A stretch of DNA of 64,000 nt from Harmonia axyridis (Eukaryota; Arthropoda; Insecta; Coleoptera; Coccinellidae), in contig NC_059504.1 in the NCBI RefSeq assembly GCF_914767665.1, positions 6,884,501 to 6,948,500 on the forward strand, given 5' to 3'. Made by a program: the position numbers and the translations under genes. The notes below the pieces were generated by a model that saw only the letters and a program-made list of their open reading frames with translations, did no database searches and had not been told where the DNA came from. Below are positions 11,531-23,800 of this stretch, piece after piece. Position 1 is the first letter of the stretch; every line of letters starts with the position of its first letter.

Positions 11531-14172
11531 TATTAATAATAACGAACGGTTTTGACAGTTAGGTAATCTTCCGCAACTAAAATACAGGTATATTTATATC
11601 ACCCTAATCCTAAAACATTAAAAATACACAAATTGAGGAAGGGAGATATGCTGAGGAACTAGTCTGAAAAATTGCGCCTTTGTATAGTTTATTGATTTAT
11701 AACTTTCCAACAGGTTCGTTTTTCCCTTGTACTAGAATTTCGTGGTTAATCATGTAAGTTGTGTGTGTTATATTCGAGAAACTTGAATATTTTTTTACTT
11801 CAAATATTTCCGATTTACTAACTGTATCAGCCAGAATTAATGAGTTATTTTCGATTTTTTAGACAAAATTGATGGATCATGTTTTCAATCTAGGAGGATC
11901 TAAGTGGTACAGAAAAATTGCAAATTTTACTCAAGAATTCATTTTTTCCTTATTTCCCTTAGAAAATATCACTCAAATAATTGAAAAAAATCAGTTTACC
12001 AAACTAATATCAGTTCAACCCTAGATTTTCCAATTTAACCCAAAATAGCTACCCTAAGCTGCCCTTTTGAACTGGTAGTTACAATAATTATGTAATAAAT
12101 AGCTTTTCAAAAATTCATAACTTCCAAACTATTTTGAGGTTTTCACGATGAAAAAATTGTATTTAATGCCACCCCATATAAAAATAATAAATCAAATGTC
12201 CACAAAAAAGATAGACATTAGAAAATTAGGATTACCGTGTGAAATAAATTTTTCCCAGAAAAAATTTGTCTTCGAAATGTGATTCATCGAATTGTGTTTT
12301 CGATACAGATGCAAGAAAGATTGTAAGGAGGAGATTGAAGAAATGAACAAGAACTCTACAAATTTATATATATTACAAAACGAAAATAAAACAAAATATA
12401 CATTCGAAGATATAAATACATTTACTTCGCATCTGTTCTTTCTAGAAAAGATTCAATGATATAAAAGTACAAAAAATCCCAAAAATATTCGGTTAAAAAT
12501 AGGGATTCCTCTGTATTTATCATCTTGTTATTTACCAAGATATTTCTCTGTACAGAATTACACATTTACATATAATTCTATACAGAGAAATATCTTGATT
12601 TCTTGATTTGCTTAAATTCATCAGATTGTTATTTCTGTCTAGACAAAGAAAGTTTTAGCATATTTCCATTGCAGAAATATTACTTTTCACTGGTATATTT
12701 ATCATCAAATATTCATATGAATCTCGATATTGAATATGGCAAATTTGAATATTATCATAACTTGAATTGAAGTAACATAAAAATCTTTTTGAAAGATAAA
12801 CGAAGATACTACTGAAAAAAATAGTGATATTTCTCACTGACTACTATTTCAGGTACAATATTATTCGGTCCAATGAATTAACTTCCTGTAATACTACAAC
12901 CCAAATAAATATTTCAGTTGCTTTTTTTTTGAGTTGCTTTCAAGTTGTGACAATTAAATTCTAACTTGTTGATAACCTATCTTTATGAATAGTAGTATCC
13001 CTGAGAAAAATATTACTTCTATCAAATTCACACCTACAACTATTTCGTTAAATCTTAATTTTCAATGAAATAAACCATGAAATTACAAATTTTGGATAAT
13101 TCTAAAATTTAGACTTTTGAGCATCAATATACTTTCTAAAAATAATTCTTTCCTTGAAGAATCAAGTATAAAAAACTAAAATTTGGCATATTTTTTTTCT
13201 GGAAAGAAACAGTCTCAATTTATTTGTTACAAATGATACACCTAAAGTCTTATTTGATTGCTCTCAATTGGAAGCCTCGAAAAGTACATCAATATTCTGA
13301 TGAATTAAACTCCTTCGTTTTAAAAGCGGAAAAATTAACAGGTCAAATTAAATATAATAAAATACTTAACAAAAAATTAAACAATAACGATGATAAACTA
13401 GGTAATGATTAGACAGAGGAAAAAAATTATAAACGAATTTCTAAAAAGCAACAGCCGAATGAACAGAGTCAAATTTTTTCCTCGTATTTTTCCATAAAAC
13501 TGGAATCAACTTAAAAAAAGGTTGATGTCAGAATGAGAAAATAATCAATACACAATTATGTTCAGAATGGCACAATTATAAAGTTATACTTGAATAGTTT
13601 GATTGAAATTCAAATATATTTTCCCAATTAACACTTGCGATATCTCTGTTCACAAATTACGATTTGTATTACAAAGTTGCATGAAACTCAGTCAATAGGG
13701 GTAAATTTTTTAGACTTTGTACATAAACATTCCTAATTACAATTTCCATAATTTATTCACGAATATTGTGAAATAATGGCCGTGAATCAGATTGGAATAT
13801 GAATGAAATAAAATTCATAGTGAAAAAATATAATATTTTCTTTTGGCTCTGACGAATTGAGTACTTCACTTCATATCCAATAAATGCAGTAGAGTCAATG
13901 AAAGATCGAGGTAATCTCAGCTGGGCTTAGAACTCTGATGATGGTCATTATCTCTACGCATTAATATCTGAAAATAAATTGATAAATTTCGATGAAAACA
14001 AAAATTCATTCCAAATATACTGAGTATTTATGATTCAAGTTTCAATAAAAAACAATTTGTTAAATTACTTTTACTTTTAGATAAAATTTTATCAAAACCT
14101 TGATTAAAAAATTCATTTACATGTAGTTGACATAAGACTGTGCAAATTCAATTAAAAACTTCGAAAGGAAGG
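11531..14172. other. long intergenic stretch, no gene recognised
   Basis: Very AT-rich sequence, with the small perfect-looking hairpin at 12537-12596 as the only notable structure. Open frames are short and low-complexity. Its upper end probably overlaps the 3' side of the Alhambra transcript. Confidence 0.4.
12537..12596. repeat. 60-bp hairpin
   Basis: Two 24-base arms (AAGATATTTCTCTGTACAG... and its complement) pair with one mismatch around a 12-base loop. Size and geometry would fit a short foldback repeat or a small hairpin RNA. Nothing in the sequence alone separates these. Confidence 0.6.
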
Positions 14173-14178
14173 TTTATT
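14173..14178 (-). terminator. possible Alhambra polyadenylation signal
   Basis: AATAAA on the minus strand (TTTATT on the plus strand), about 640 bases downstream of the proposed Alhambra stop. If used, the 3' UTR would include the MITE at 14309-14766. The choice among AT-rich candidates is uncertain. Confidence 0.25.
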
Positions 14179-14308
14179 TGTGACACAACATGTATATAAC
14201 ATGGCAAAATAGAAGAAAGAACAAATAATCCCACTTAATTTTTAGGATAATCCAAAAGTTATCTTTTGGATATTTTTTAGAAATTCAATAATGAATCTTG
14301 AACATTTA

Positions 14309-14766
14309 GGTTATGGTCCGAGAATTTCAGAGCGGTTACTAGTGGTTTTCAATTTTTCAGGTAACCTGCTTCGTATTTACGGACCGCTTGACACTTGTCA
14401 ATAGTCAACCAAATTTTTCTTTGACAGAATTTTGGAGGTTATAAATTGTTGATCTCTTTTAATTTGTAAACAACTAAATGTTCTTAATGGCTCTGAAGGG
14501 TATTTGTTTCATAATTAAAATAATAACATTTTTGAGTGTTAGATCTCATGGAAAATGTTCATAAACATTAATCTGAAAATTAAAATGACAACTGCCAAGC
14601 CAAATGGGCGTGGTTACCGAACCTAACCAGAATAAAAGTACGGTTGCTCTGGTGACGGATAACTCACCGAAGTTTGAGAAAATAGTCACTGGTTTTTGAG
14701 GAATTTGACATATACAGACCACCAACCTACTAACCATAGTAACCAAGGTGATATACAGACCATACC
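14309..14766 (+). mobile_element. MITE family 2, copy 1
   Basis: About 460 bp, closely matching 33851-34324 and the reversed copy at 52654-53122. Shared landmarks are GGTTATGGTCCG at the left end, GGTAACCTGCTTCGT, GACACTTGTCAAT, AAAAGTACGGTTGCTCTGG, and a right end that complements the left. This copy has lost part of the left terminal repeat. No coding capacity. It lies just downstream of the Alhambra stop codon, probably in its 3' UTR. Confidence 0.82.
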
Positions 14767-14815
14767 TCTATTAACAAAGTATATGAAATAAATCTCAGTA
14801 TATAAATTCAATTAT

Positions 14816-17800
14816 TCATTTTTTTGCTGTCGTAATAGTTCTATATACCATAACAGTTTTCTGTTGCTGAATTTTACCGAGTTGTTGATATACATTGAAA
14901 GTTCCAATTTTCCAAATGACATAGTTAAAAAATTCATCTTATTGAAATGAATATAATAGAAGATTAGAAAAAGAAGTAGAACAACAGAGAGAGGAATACA
15001 TTCAGCACTCTCCCTTTTTTTTTAAATCATTGACGTCACTTTTTTGTGCATAGAGTTGATGATCATGAATATTTCAAGAATTCAAACATACCTGTTGTTG
15101 TTGAGACTGACTGGATCCTTGATAATGTGAATATTGCTGAGGACGGGGGTTCGAACGTCCACTCGCTTCAGGATTTGGCCTAATCAAAGAGTTATTAGAG
15201 AAACTGGATCCAGCTGGGGATAATCTATAAGAACTAAGATCAATCGAATGATTTGATCTTTTGAAGGGGGTACAAATAAAAATGGGGTGGAACACAAACG
15301 ACAAATAAATGAAAATGAAATGGCAATCGAAATTTTTACTACCTCACAGTGGGACTCCGTTGCGGTTGTCCAGTGACTGGACTTCTGTGGGAAGAATAGG
15401 TTTGATTCGAATCTGGTGGTAAACCATTTTCAACGGGGACATCAGCGCTAGTTCCTTGTGGATGAGCTGGATAACTTGCACTGCCAGCACTGTGCCTCGA
15501 TCGAGGGACATCACCGTGACCAGCAGCAACAGCTGGATGAATATTATTCACTGAAAAGTTCATATCTAGTTCATCCAAACTATTGTCAAAAGTATCACAA
15601 CAAAAACCTCAATTATAAACCAACATACTCAAAAAAAAAAAAAAAATTAGTACTTTCAAAACAGTAGACTTGGAATTTCTCGGGAATTTTAATGGTTTCC
15701 AAAAATTCAACTCCTACTTGACACGCCATGAATGAAAAGTTTTTGTTGTAACTAAGATGCATAGAATACCTGGTGTGTGGACTGATTCGATTTTGTTTCA
15801 GACTTTTTGAGATATCCACCTGTTGCTTTGGTGTTCTGCTTCACCAGAGTTCTGTTAGGTGGCGCTCTTCAGAAATTTTCGAATTCCCGGTATCTGCCAG
15901 GCGCCGTTTAAAACCATGATTACTAACTTTTTCATTCCTGAATTGAACAACCATGATGTCCAGGAGCTGTGGTTTCAACAAGACGGCGCAACATGTCACA
16001 CAGCTCGTACCACAATCGATTTATTGAAAGACACGATTGGTGACCGCCTAATTTTACGTTTTGGACCTGTGAATTGGCCTCCAAGATCTTGTGATTTAAC
16101 ACCACTAGACTACTTTCTGCGGGGCTATGTAAAGTCATTGGTCTATGCGGATAAGCCACAAACCCTTGACCATTTGGAAGACAACATTCGCCGTGTTATT
16201 GCCGATATACGGCCACAAATGTTGGAAAAAGTCATCGAAAATTGGACGTCCAGATCCAGATTGGACTATATTCGAGCCAGCCGTGGCGGTCATATGCCAG
16301 AAATCATATTTAAAATGTAATGCCACAAGATTATCCTGCGGATAAATAAAATTCATGTCAATCGAATAATCCATCGTTGTTTTATTGCAATTTAAAGTTC
16401 TATAGCTCTAAAAAAAACACCCTTTATAAACGATGTATGCGCCATCTGAAACAGACGCGATCCCTCGAAATCAAGTAGGTATAAATCTGAAAAATCACCC
16501 GTTTTGTCTGAAAGTTTTACAGATATTGGTAGACATACCAGGTTTTCTATGTATCTTAGTTGTAACCCCTAAAAGCAAATAAAATTTACCTGTATGAGGA
16601 TGTGAAGTCTGAGGTGTAGCAGGTTGTCCTGTTAAGGGAATCGCCAGTCTTGCATTCACTGCTAATAAATGATCCCGCCTTTGTAGCAATGAACTGACGT
16701 GTTCCTCTAACCTAAGATTCTCAGCTCTCAATTGATGTAAGCACGATAATAGAGATGCAACTAGAATGAAAGGATTCGATTACACTTCTGAAAACCCTCA
16801 AGAAATTCCATAATTACTGTCAAAATGTTGAGCCTGCTCCATAAGAAATTGAGATCCCTGCTCCCATTGTCTCTCTAACAGTTGGTCCAACGTCTGAGGA
16901 ATATTACCAGTATTTCCTCCAAGCATTCCGGTCAAACCACTATTACCTGAAGTTGTGCTGCCAGTGCTGTTAGAACGTGCCTAAAATAAATTTCGGTCAA
17001 ATATCGTATAACGCAGAGGAATTTTTTTTTTTTGATTGACGGGAGCAAGAATAAAAAGAGAAAATACTTGAACTGTTGAAACTTGCATTATTTATTGAAT
17101 TTTTTGCCAGACATAAAAACTCACTACCATAATCAATCTCATATTTGGTTTGGTTGAAACTACTTACAGTCGCAACAACTTTATGATGTAATTGGGGTCC
17201 AACCAGATTAGAATTTTCATTGGGATTGAAAATACTATGAGCCTCCAGCTCGGAGTTTAAATGGTCAGACATTTTTTGCGCCATATTTGATGTTGGATTG
17301 AGCTGATTTCCCAACATATGTGGGGCAGTAACACCATTCTGGAATCTAGAAAACACAGAAATTTTGGAATTCAAATATTAATTAAATTATTATTTACTTT
17401 TATCAACATCAATTAAAAAAATCTTAAACTTTGTCATATATCAATTCTTTCATGAAATGAATTTCCTTCATCTGATACCAATAAAGCATTAATAATTATA
17501 CCAAACATTAAACTACTGTAATTCATGTGAAAATTAAACCAATTTACCCTTCTACAATTATTGAACAAAGCAGTGAAATAAAATTATTCTGATCTAAATT
17601 GTCATAATTGAAATTTTCTCTAATCTAGTAAGCGTCATGGTATTAGGTTAGTTGAAAAACCTGAAAACTGCCAAACTAGATATTAAGGTTTTATAAGTGG
17701 AATATACTTAGTTCAAAATATGTGATATAACATTCCATAGTAAATAAAGCTTTATGTATAAACTAAATAAAAACATATTATCAGGATTCAAGTCTAAAAA

Positions 17801-20800
17801 GGCTAAGGTAGGGTTATCCAACAATGATTATTAGTTAGAATATAGAATTATAAACAAAATAAATTTAAATCCATTCACGGACATTCTGATGCTGAAGTTT
17901 CACATTTATATATTCATTAGAATCATTCCAATAAGTTAATAATCGTTTTGGTAAAACTAAAAAAATTAGAAATAAAAAAACAGTTAAATTTTCATTACTA
18001 AAAGGCTAAACTAATATTTAAACAACTCCCAAAAACCATCAATAAGTCTCAATTCAAAACTAAAGATGAAAATGTGTGAAGGGTGTTCCAAAATGATTAG
18101 AAAATAGTTTTTTATTACAAAAATATACAATTATTTGAAACACTAATTGATATTGCATCTTCACATTGGAGTAATTTAATTTTATATTTAGTGAATATTA
18201 AGATTTGTAATACATAACATAGAATTCTGAAGAATATATCAATATTTCAAAAATTATAATATGATCATTTAATTTTTTAAATTCCGAATTTTTTTCATTA
18301 TTCAAATACGATTCTATTCAACTGCCAACTATTAACCAGCTCTACTCTTTTACAAGTATTACCTCAACGCATAACTTACCCTGAATACCTTGAAATTGGG
18401 GAATGATTTAATTAAAGACATACATCGAGTACGAACAAATTTACTTACAATTTAACATCTTTGTTATCTCTACTAGAACTCGGAGTGATAACGGCAGGTT
18501 CAGTTTTTCTTCCCTTTGTTTTATTTTTACTTGTCCTCGTTGGTAAAGCGCTCTGACTCTCAGAGCTCGGACTGCTAGGTGGGGAATTCTTCAACTGGTT
18601 CTGACTTATACTAGCGAAAGCTCCGGGTTGTTGACTTAGCGTTGAACTTAGCGATGGTGTGGGAGAAATATTCATCTGAGATCGACTAGATCTTCTCATG
18701 GAAAGATTAGAATTCGAATTATTGTTAATTTGGTAGCTATTTGAATTACTCCCCAATCCTCCACCGCTACTACGTTTCTTCCCGCGATTCGTAACTGTTT
18801 TTTCAGTCTTATCGTTTGATTGAGATCTGTGGACGAACTTTTGTTCAGCAAAATATCGATTCCTTCACAATGTAAACAATAACAGAACATATAACAGTTA
18901 ACAATTGAGGAATAGCACCACTCTAAAAAAATAATACCCAGCGATTTGAAGTGTATTAGCCAAGCGGTCTTGTAGAGCTAGTTGACTAAATCGCCTATAT
19001 AGAAGTTATCGGTCGACCATTAAGGTCATGATGTGTTGATCATTTGAATCTAAAAATTATTGAGTAAATTCAAAATAACATGTAACTAGGATTTTAAACT
19101 AACCCCACTATTCGATCTATTATAATTCACTACCCAATTCGATTGTAATACATCAAGTGGTGAGGGTAGTTCAAAATTCCTAATTGCATTGTATTTATTT
19201 TGAATTCAGTTAGTAACTTTTAGAAGTGTAAATTCTTCAACCTGAGTAGAACACTGAGTCAACTTTTAGACGTATTCTATCTCTAACAAAAACGTTAAAA
19301 TGGCGATAAATTTGTTTCGAGGTATTTTGTTACGCTTAGTATAATACTAACTTTTTAGGACTTCAAGTAATACTTTTTGTTAAGTGGTGTTATTCCTTTG
19401 AATTTGCAAGTTTTTAAAACATCTATGTTCAACAATCACAAATGCTAAACATTAAACATTAATTGGAATTATAAGGATAAAATTTCAGTTTGTTTTTCTC
19501 CCAGTTCAAAATTTCAGAATTCTAATTCAAACGGTAGTTTTCTTACCAGCGGCATTGTCTATTCCATAAGTTATAATAATTTGAAACCCTCAAAATCTTA
19601 TAGCCCAATTGTATCCTATTTTAACACCAATCCCATCAAACTTTACTTCTAGAGGTATATCTATCGATATTGTGAATTACCTTTCAGAAATTATTCTACT
19701 ATTTCACACTTTGAAATTTTTTACACATCTACTTTTTATACTTGTCAACTGCTAGTTCAGAAGTTTCCATTAATATTAAAAAATTTATATCAACCAAAGC
19801 ACATGCAGTTCTTCAAAATAGTGTCAAACATTCTCAAATCAAAGCTATTCACAAACTGAGCCCCCATCTACTTTTCGTCTAAATCAATCAATAAAAAAAA
19901 AACACCTTTCTCTGAATAACAAGTATTGATAAGCAAACATTACCTAGTTCTTTTAGCAGGTACTTCAGTCTGAATCTCCTCCAGTTCCATGTCTTCTTCT
20001 GTAGTGTTAGTGCTCATTGCTGCTTCTTGTTTTTCATATATTATTTTCAAACCTCCACCACTCTCTGAAGTGAGCATATTTGACTGAGCGTTCTCTTCTT
20101 CAATGTTCAATGATTCTTGAAATAATGAATGTTGGCAAATAAAAACAAATTGGTAGACAGCATATAAAGAGTACAATAAAATGTCACAAATTCAACACAA
20201 AGTAAACAATATTATAGGGCAATAAATTTCAAAACTAAATTTCATTCACCAGATTTTTTTTTGATTTTAAATGTACACATTCATATACATACATAAAAAA
20301 AATAAGAGGGAATAATAGAAATAATAAAATTCAAGTACCATTTCAGTATTGAAATACAAGATTTAGATTTTTGAACAAATAGGTTTGTTTTAGCATAATT
20401 TTTTAGGAAGGTTAGATTTTGTTTCAGACTTTTTGAGATATCCATGGAATATAATGACAGAGTATAGAAGATTGTCACAAGCATAGAATATAAAATATTA
20501 TTGTTCTATACTCTAAGGTCACGAGAGCCGAGAATCGAGAGTAATGTCAAATATAAACGATATATGCGCCATCTGAAACAGGCGCGATCCCTCAAAATTA
20601 AGTAGGTATAAATCTGAAAAATCTCCCGTTTTGTTTGAAAGTTTTACAGGTATAAGTAGATACACTAGGTTTTCTATGCATCTTAGACTTCATGTTTGCT
20701 TGAACATTTATTTCTCTGACAGTTGGCAAATTTGACATCTGAATAAAACATATAGTTCGAATTTGTTCAAACTTGAAATCTGTTTCTCAATAAATCCGCA

Positions 20801-23800
20801 CTTCTGTTAAAACAAACCTTTCGAAAATCGCTGATCAAATGAACAATATGTTGCATCTATACTCACCTAAATTACTGGGTAAATCTGGCCCACTCGGTTT
20901 TGGGGAATCGTTGGTTTTCTCCTGCTGCGATTCAATGATATTCGCTAATAGATTGCCTTGAGCACTTGTACTTGCTTGAGATTGAGGGCTCAATGTCGTA
21001 CTGGGAAGTGGCAATGAAACCACCAGAGAACCCGCCAAGGGCTGAGCGGCTGTGGACTGAATAATGGATTGAGCAGTTGCGGAAACAACAGTACTTGTTT
21101 CTGGTGGCACCACCGGGGGATCCGCAGCCGATGTAGTGGGAGGTGGGGTTGCTTTGATAGTTGATATCGAAGTTAAGGCAACGACTGGTTGATTAGATAT
21201 TATTGATTGCGTGGTTTCTACTTTTATCTGAAAAATCCTTGCTACTTACAATTTCGATATTCAGAAAAAAAAAAATTCTGTACAGGTAACAGGCCAATTG
21301 AAAAGTCCTCGGTCTACTATAGTAACTCATTTTTATTGGCAATATTCGATTTAATTATTCAACATAGTTGCCTTTGAGGGCGATACAGCGATTATAGCGA
21401 TCTTCCAACTTTTCGATACCATTTTTGTAGTACGATTTGTCTTTCGCTTCAAAATAGGCCTCAGTTTCGGCGATTACTTCTTCTTTGGCAATAAAATTTC
21501 TTTCCAACAAGCTTTCTTTTGAGGTCTGAGAACAGGAAAAAGTCGCTGGGGGCAGAAACAGCTCCTTTTTTTTCTCCAAATGTGGCCGTTTTTTAACGAT
21601 TTCATTCTTTGAACAATCCAATAACGCTATATAATAATCGCTGTTGACGGTCTGGCCTTTTTGAGGGTAATCAATGAATGTTATACCTTGCGCATCCTTC
21701 AAACACTGCTCCGAATCATTAACACATTGTTGCTTTAGATCGATTGTGAGCTCAAGCGGCACCTATTTTGCACACAGCTTTCTTATGTACAAATATTCGT
21801 GAATGATATGATGAACACGTTCAGATGATATCTTCACAATGTCTGCTATCTCGATCAACTTCACTTCACAGTCATTCAAAATTATTTTGTGAACTTTTTG
21901 ATTTTTTCGTCGGTGACAGCCTCTTTTGGGCGTCCACTGCGTTCGCCGTCTTCTGTGCTCATTTCACCACGTTTAAACTCAGCATACCAATCAATGATGG
22001 TTGATTTTCCTGATGCAGACCCCGAAAACACTTTATCAAGCCAAGATTTTGCTTCAACTATATTTTTTCCATTAAAAAAAAAAAGCAATATTTTATCAGC
22101 ACACGAAATTCTTTTTTTCCATCTTTCTTCAAATAACAAAAGTAGCTACACTCACAACGCAATATCTCACAAACTAATAGTCGGACTGCTGTCAAATTTT
22201 GACATGTATCGTTTGAAGGTTGGTACTAACTAAAAATCGTATGTATTTAATAGTAGCACCGCCATTTGTGCATCAGACCGGGGACTTTTCAATTGGCCTA
22301 ATATACAGAGAAATCAACGTTATTTTATTACACATGAAAATTCATAGAGGATTAATTTAAGACCACCCTTAGATTTCCTTGATACTCAAAAAACAGAATA
22401 AATTAATAATCTTCATTTCCAACTTTTATAAACGTGAATTTATTAATTTATTATATGAGTTATTTAATTTATCAAAAATATTATGTTCAATCAATAATTG
22501 CTTACCTTCTTAGCTTTATCTACACTTTCTCCACTAGTATCAAGTAAGTCCTCCTTCTTCTCTGAACTATTAATTACACTACTATCATTATTGCTATTGG
22601 CAGTGTTCGAATTAATCACATTCACTTCACTTGAAACAACCGTAGTAACAGGCGTAGGAGTTCTAGAATTCGATTTACGTTTTTTCGATCCCTTACTTTC
22701 CTTCAATTCGGACGATTTAGTTTCTTCACTATTTTCGGATTTAGAGTCTTTTTTGTCAGTCTTCGTTTCACTTGAGTGTTCAGAATGATTATCAGAGTTT
22801 TTGGTACTTCGAGATGAACCACTAGACGAACTATTCACTTTGCTTTTGTCCGAGCTCTTCGAGTTATGATGAGAAGTCTTCGAATTACTTGGGCTGGAGG
22901 AACTTTTCGAGTTACCGCTACTAGTCTTCGAGGATGTAGACGTTTTTGTGCTGGACGTGGACCTACGTTTATTTGATGAATTCGCCGAGCTTGTTGATGA
23001 AGTAGACGAGGATGTGGCTTTGGCAGAAGTGGATGGTACTGCTTCTGCTTCCTTCTCAGAACCTGAATCGGACAAATGCTTTTCTGATACTGGCTTATAT
23101 GGTGGAATCGTTTTAACATTACCTCCTTTCTTCTGAAATAATTTCAAGCAATCATTTATATGAATTAAAAATGGTATTGAAAACAAACAAAATCATACAA
23201 CACACAATAAATATCATATCGATCTATCGATAGGAACACAAGATTTTATTAGTTAAAATTGTTCAATCATCTCAAATTATCATGTCATTTTCATGTATGT
23301 AATTATTTTATCATTTAATAGTACATTATTTCATTATTTAGGTTATTTTGATTCATTACATCCTTACTAAGATGCATAGAATCTCTGGTGTGTACTGATT
23401 CGATTTTGTTTCAGACTTTTTGAGATATCCACCTGTTGCTTTGGTGTTCTGTTTCACCATAGTTCTGTAAGGTCATTATTCAGAAATTTTCGAATTCCCT
23501 GGCGCCGTTTAAAAATGAAATTTTGATTTTAGACTTTACAAACATTCACAATAAATTACAATTCAGTTCCTATCGAATTTTCAATGAAATGAATGGAATA
23601 TAATGACAGAGTATAAAAGATTGTTACGAGCATAGAATATAAATTATTATTATTCTATACTTAAAGGTCACGAGAGCCGAGAATGGAGAGAAATGTCAAA
23701 TATAAACGATGAAAGCGCCATCTGAAACAGACGCGATCCCTCGAAATCAAGTAGGTATAAATCTGAAAAATCTCCCGTTTTGTCTGAAAGTATTACAGGC

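Noticed and set aside
13224..13412. 62-codon plus-strand frame
   Set aside because: Lys/Asn-rich composition expected of AT-rich DNA, no splice context and no family resemblance.
22498..22788. Plus-strand frame opposite the Alhambra Ser-rich exon
   Set aside because: Shadow of the Ser/Lys-rich minus-strand exon, which splices in phase on both sides.
22506..23132. CRISPR-like or simple tandem array in the Ser-rich exon
   Set aside because: Repetitiveness is due to Ser codons only. There is no fixed-length repeat with unique spacers.
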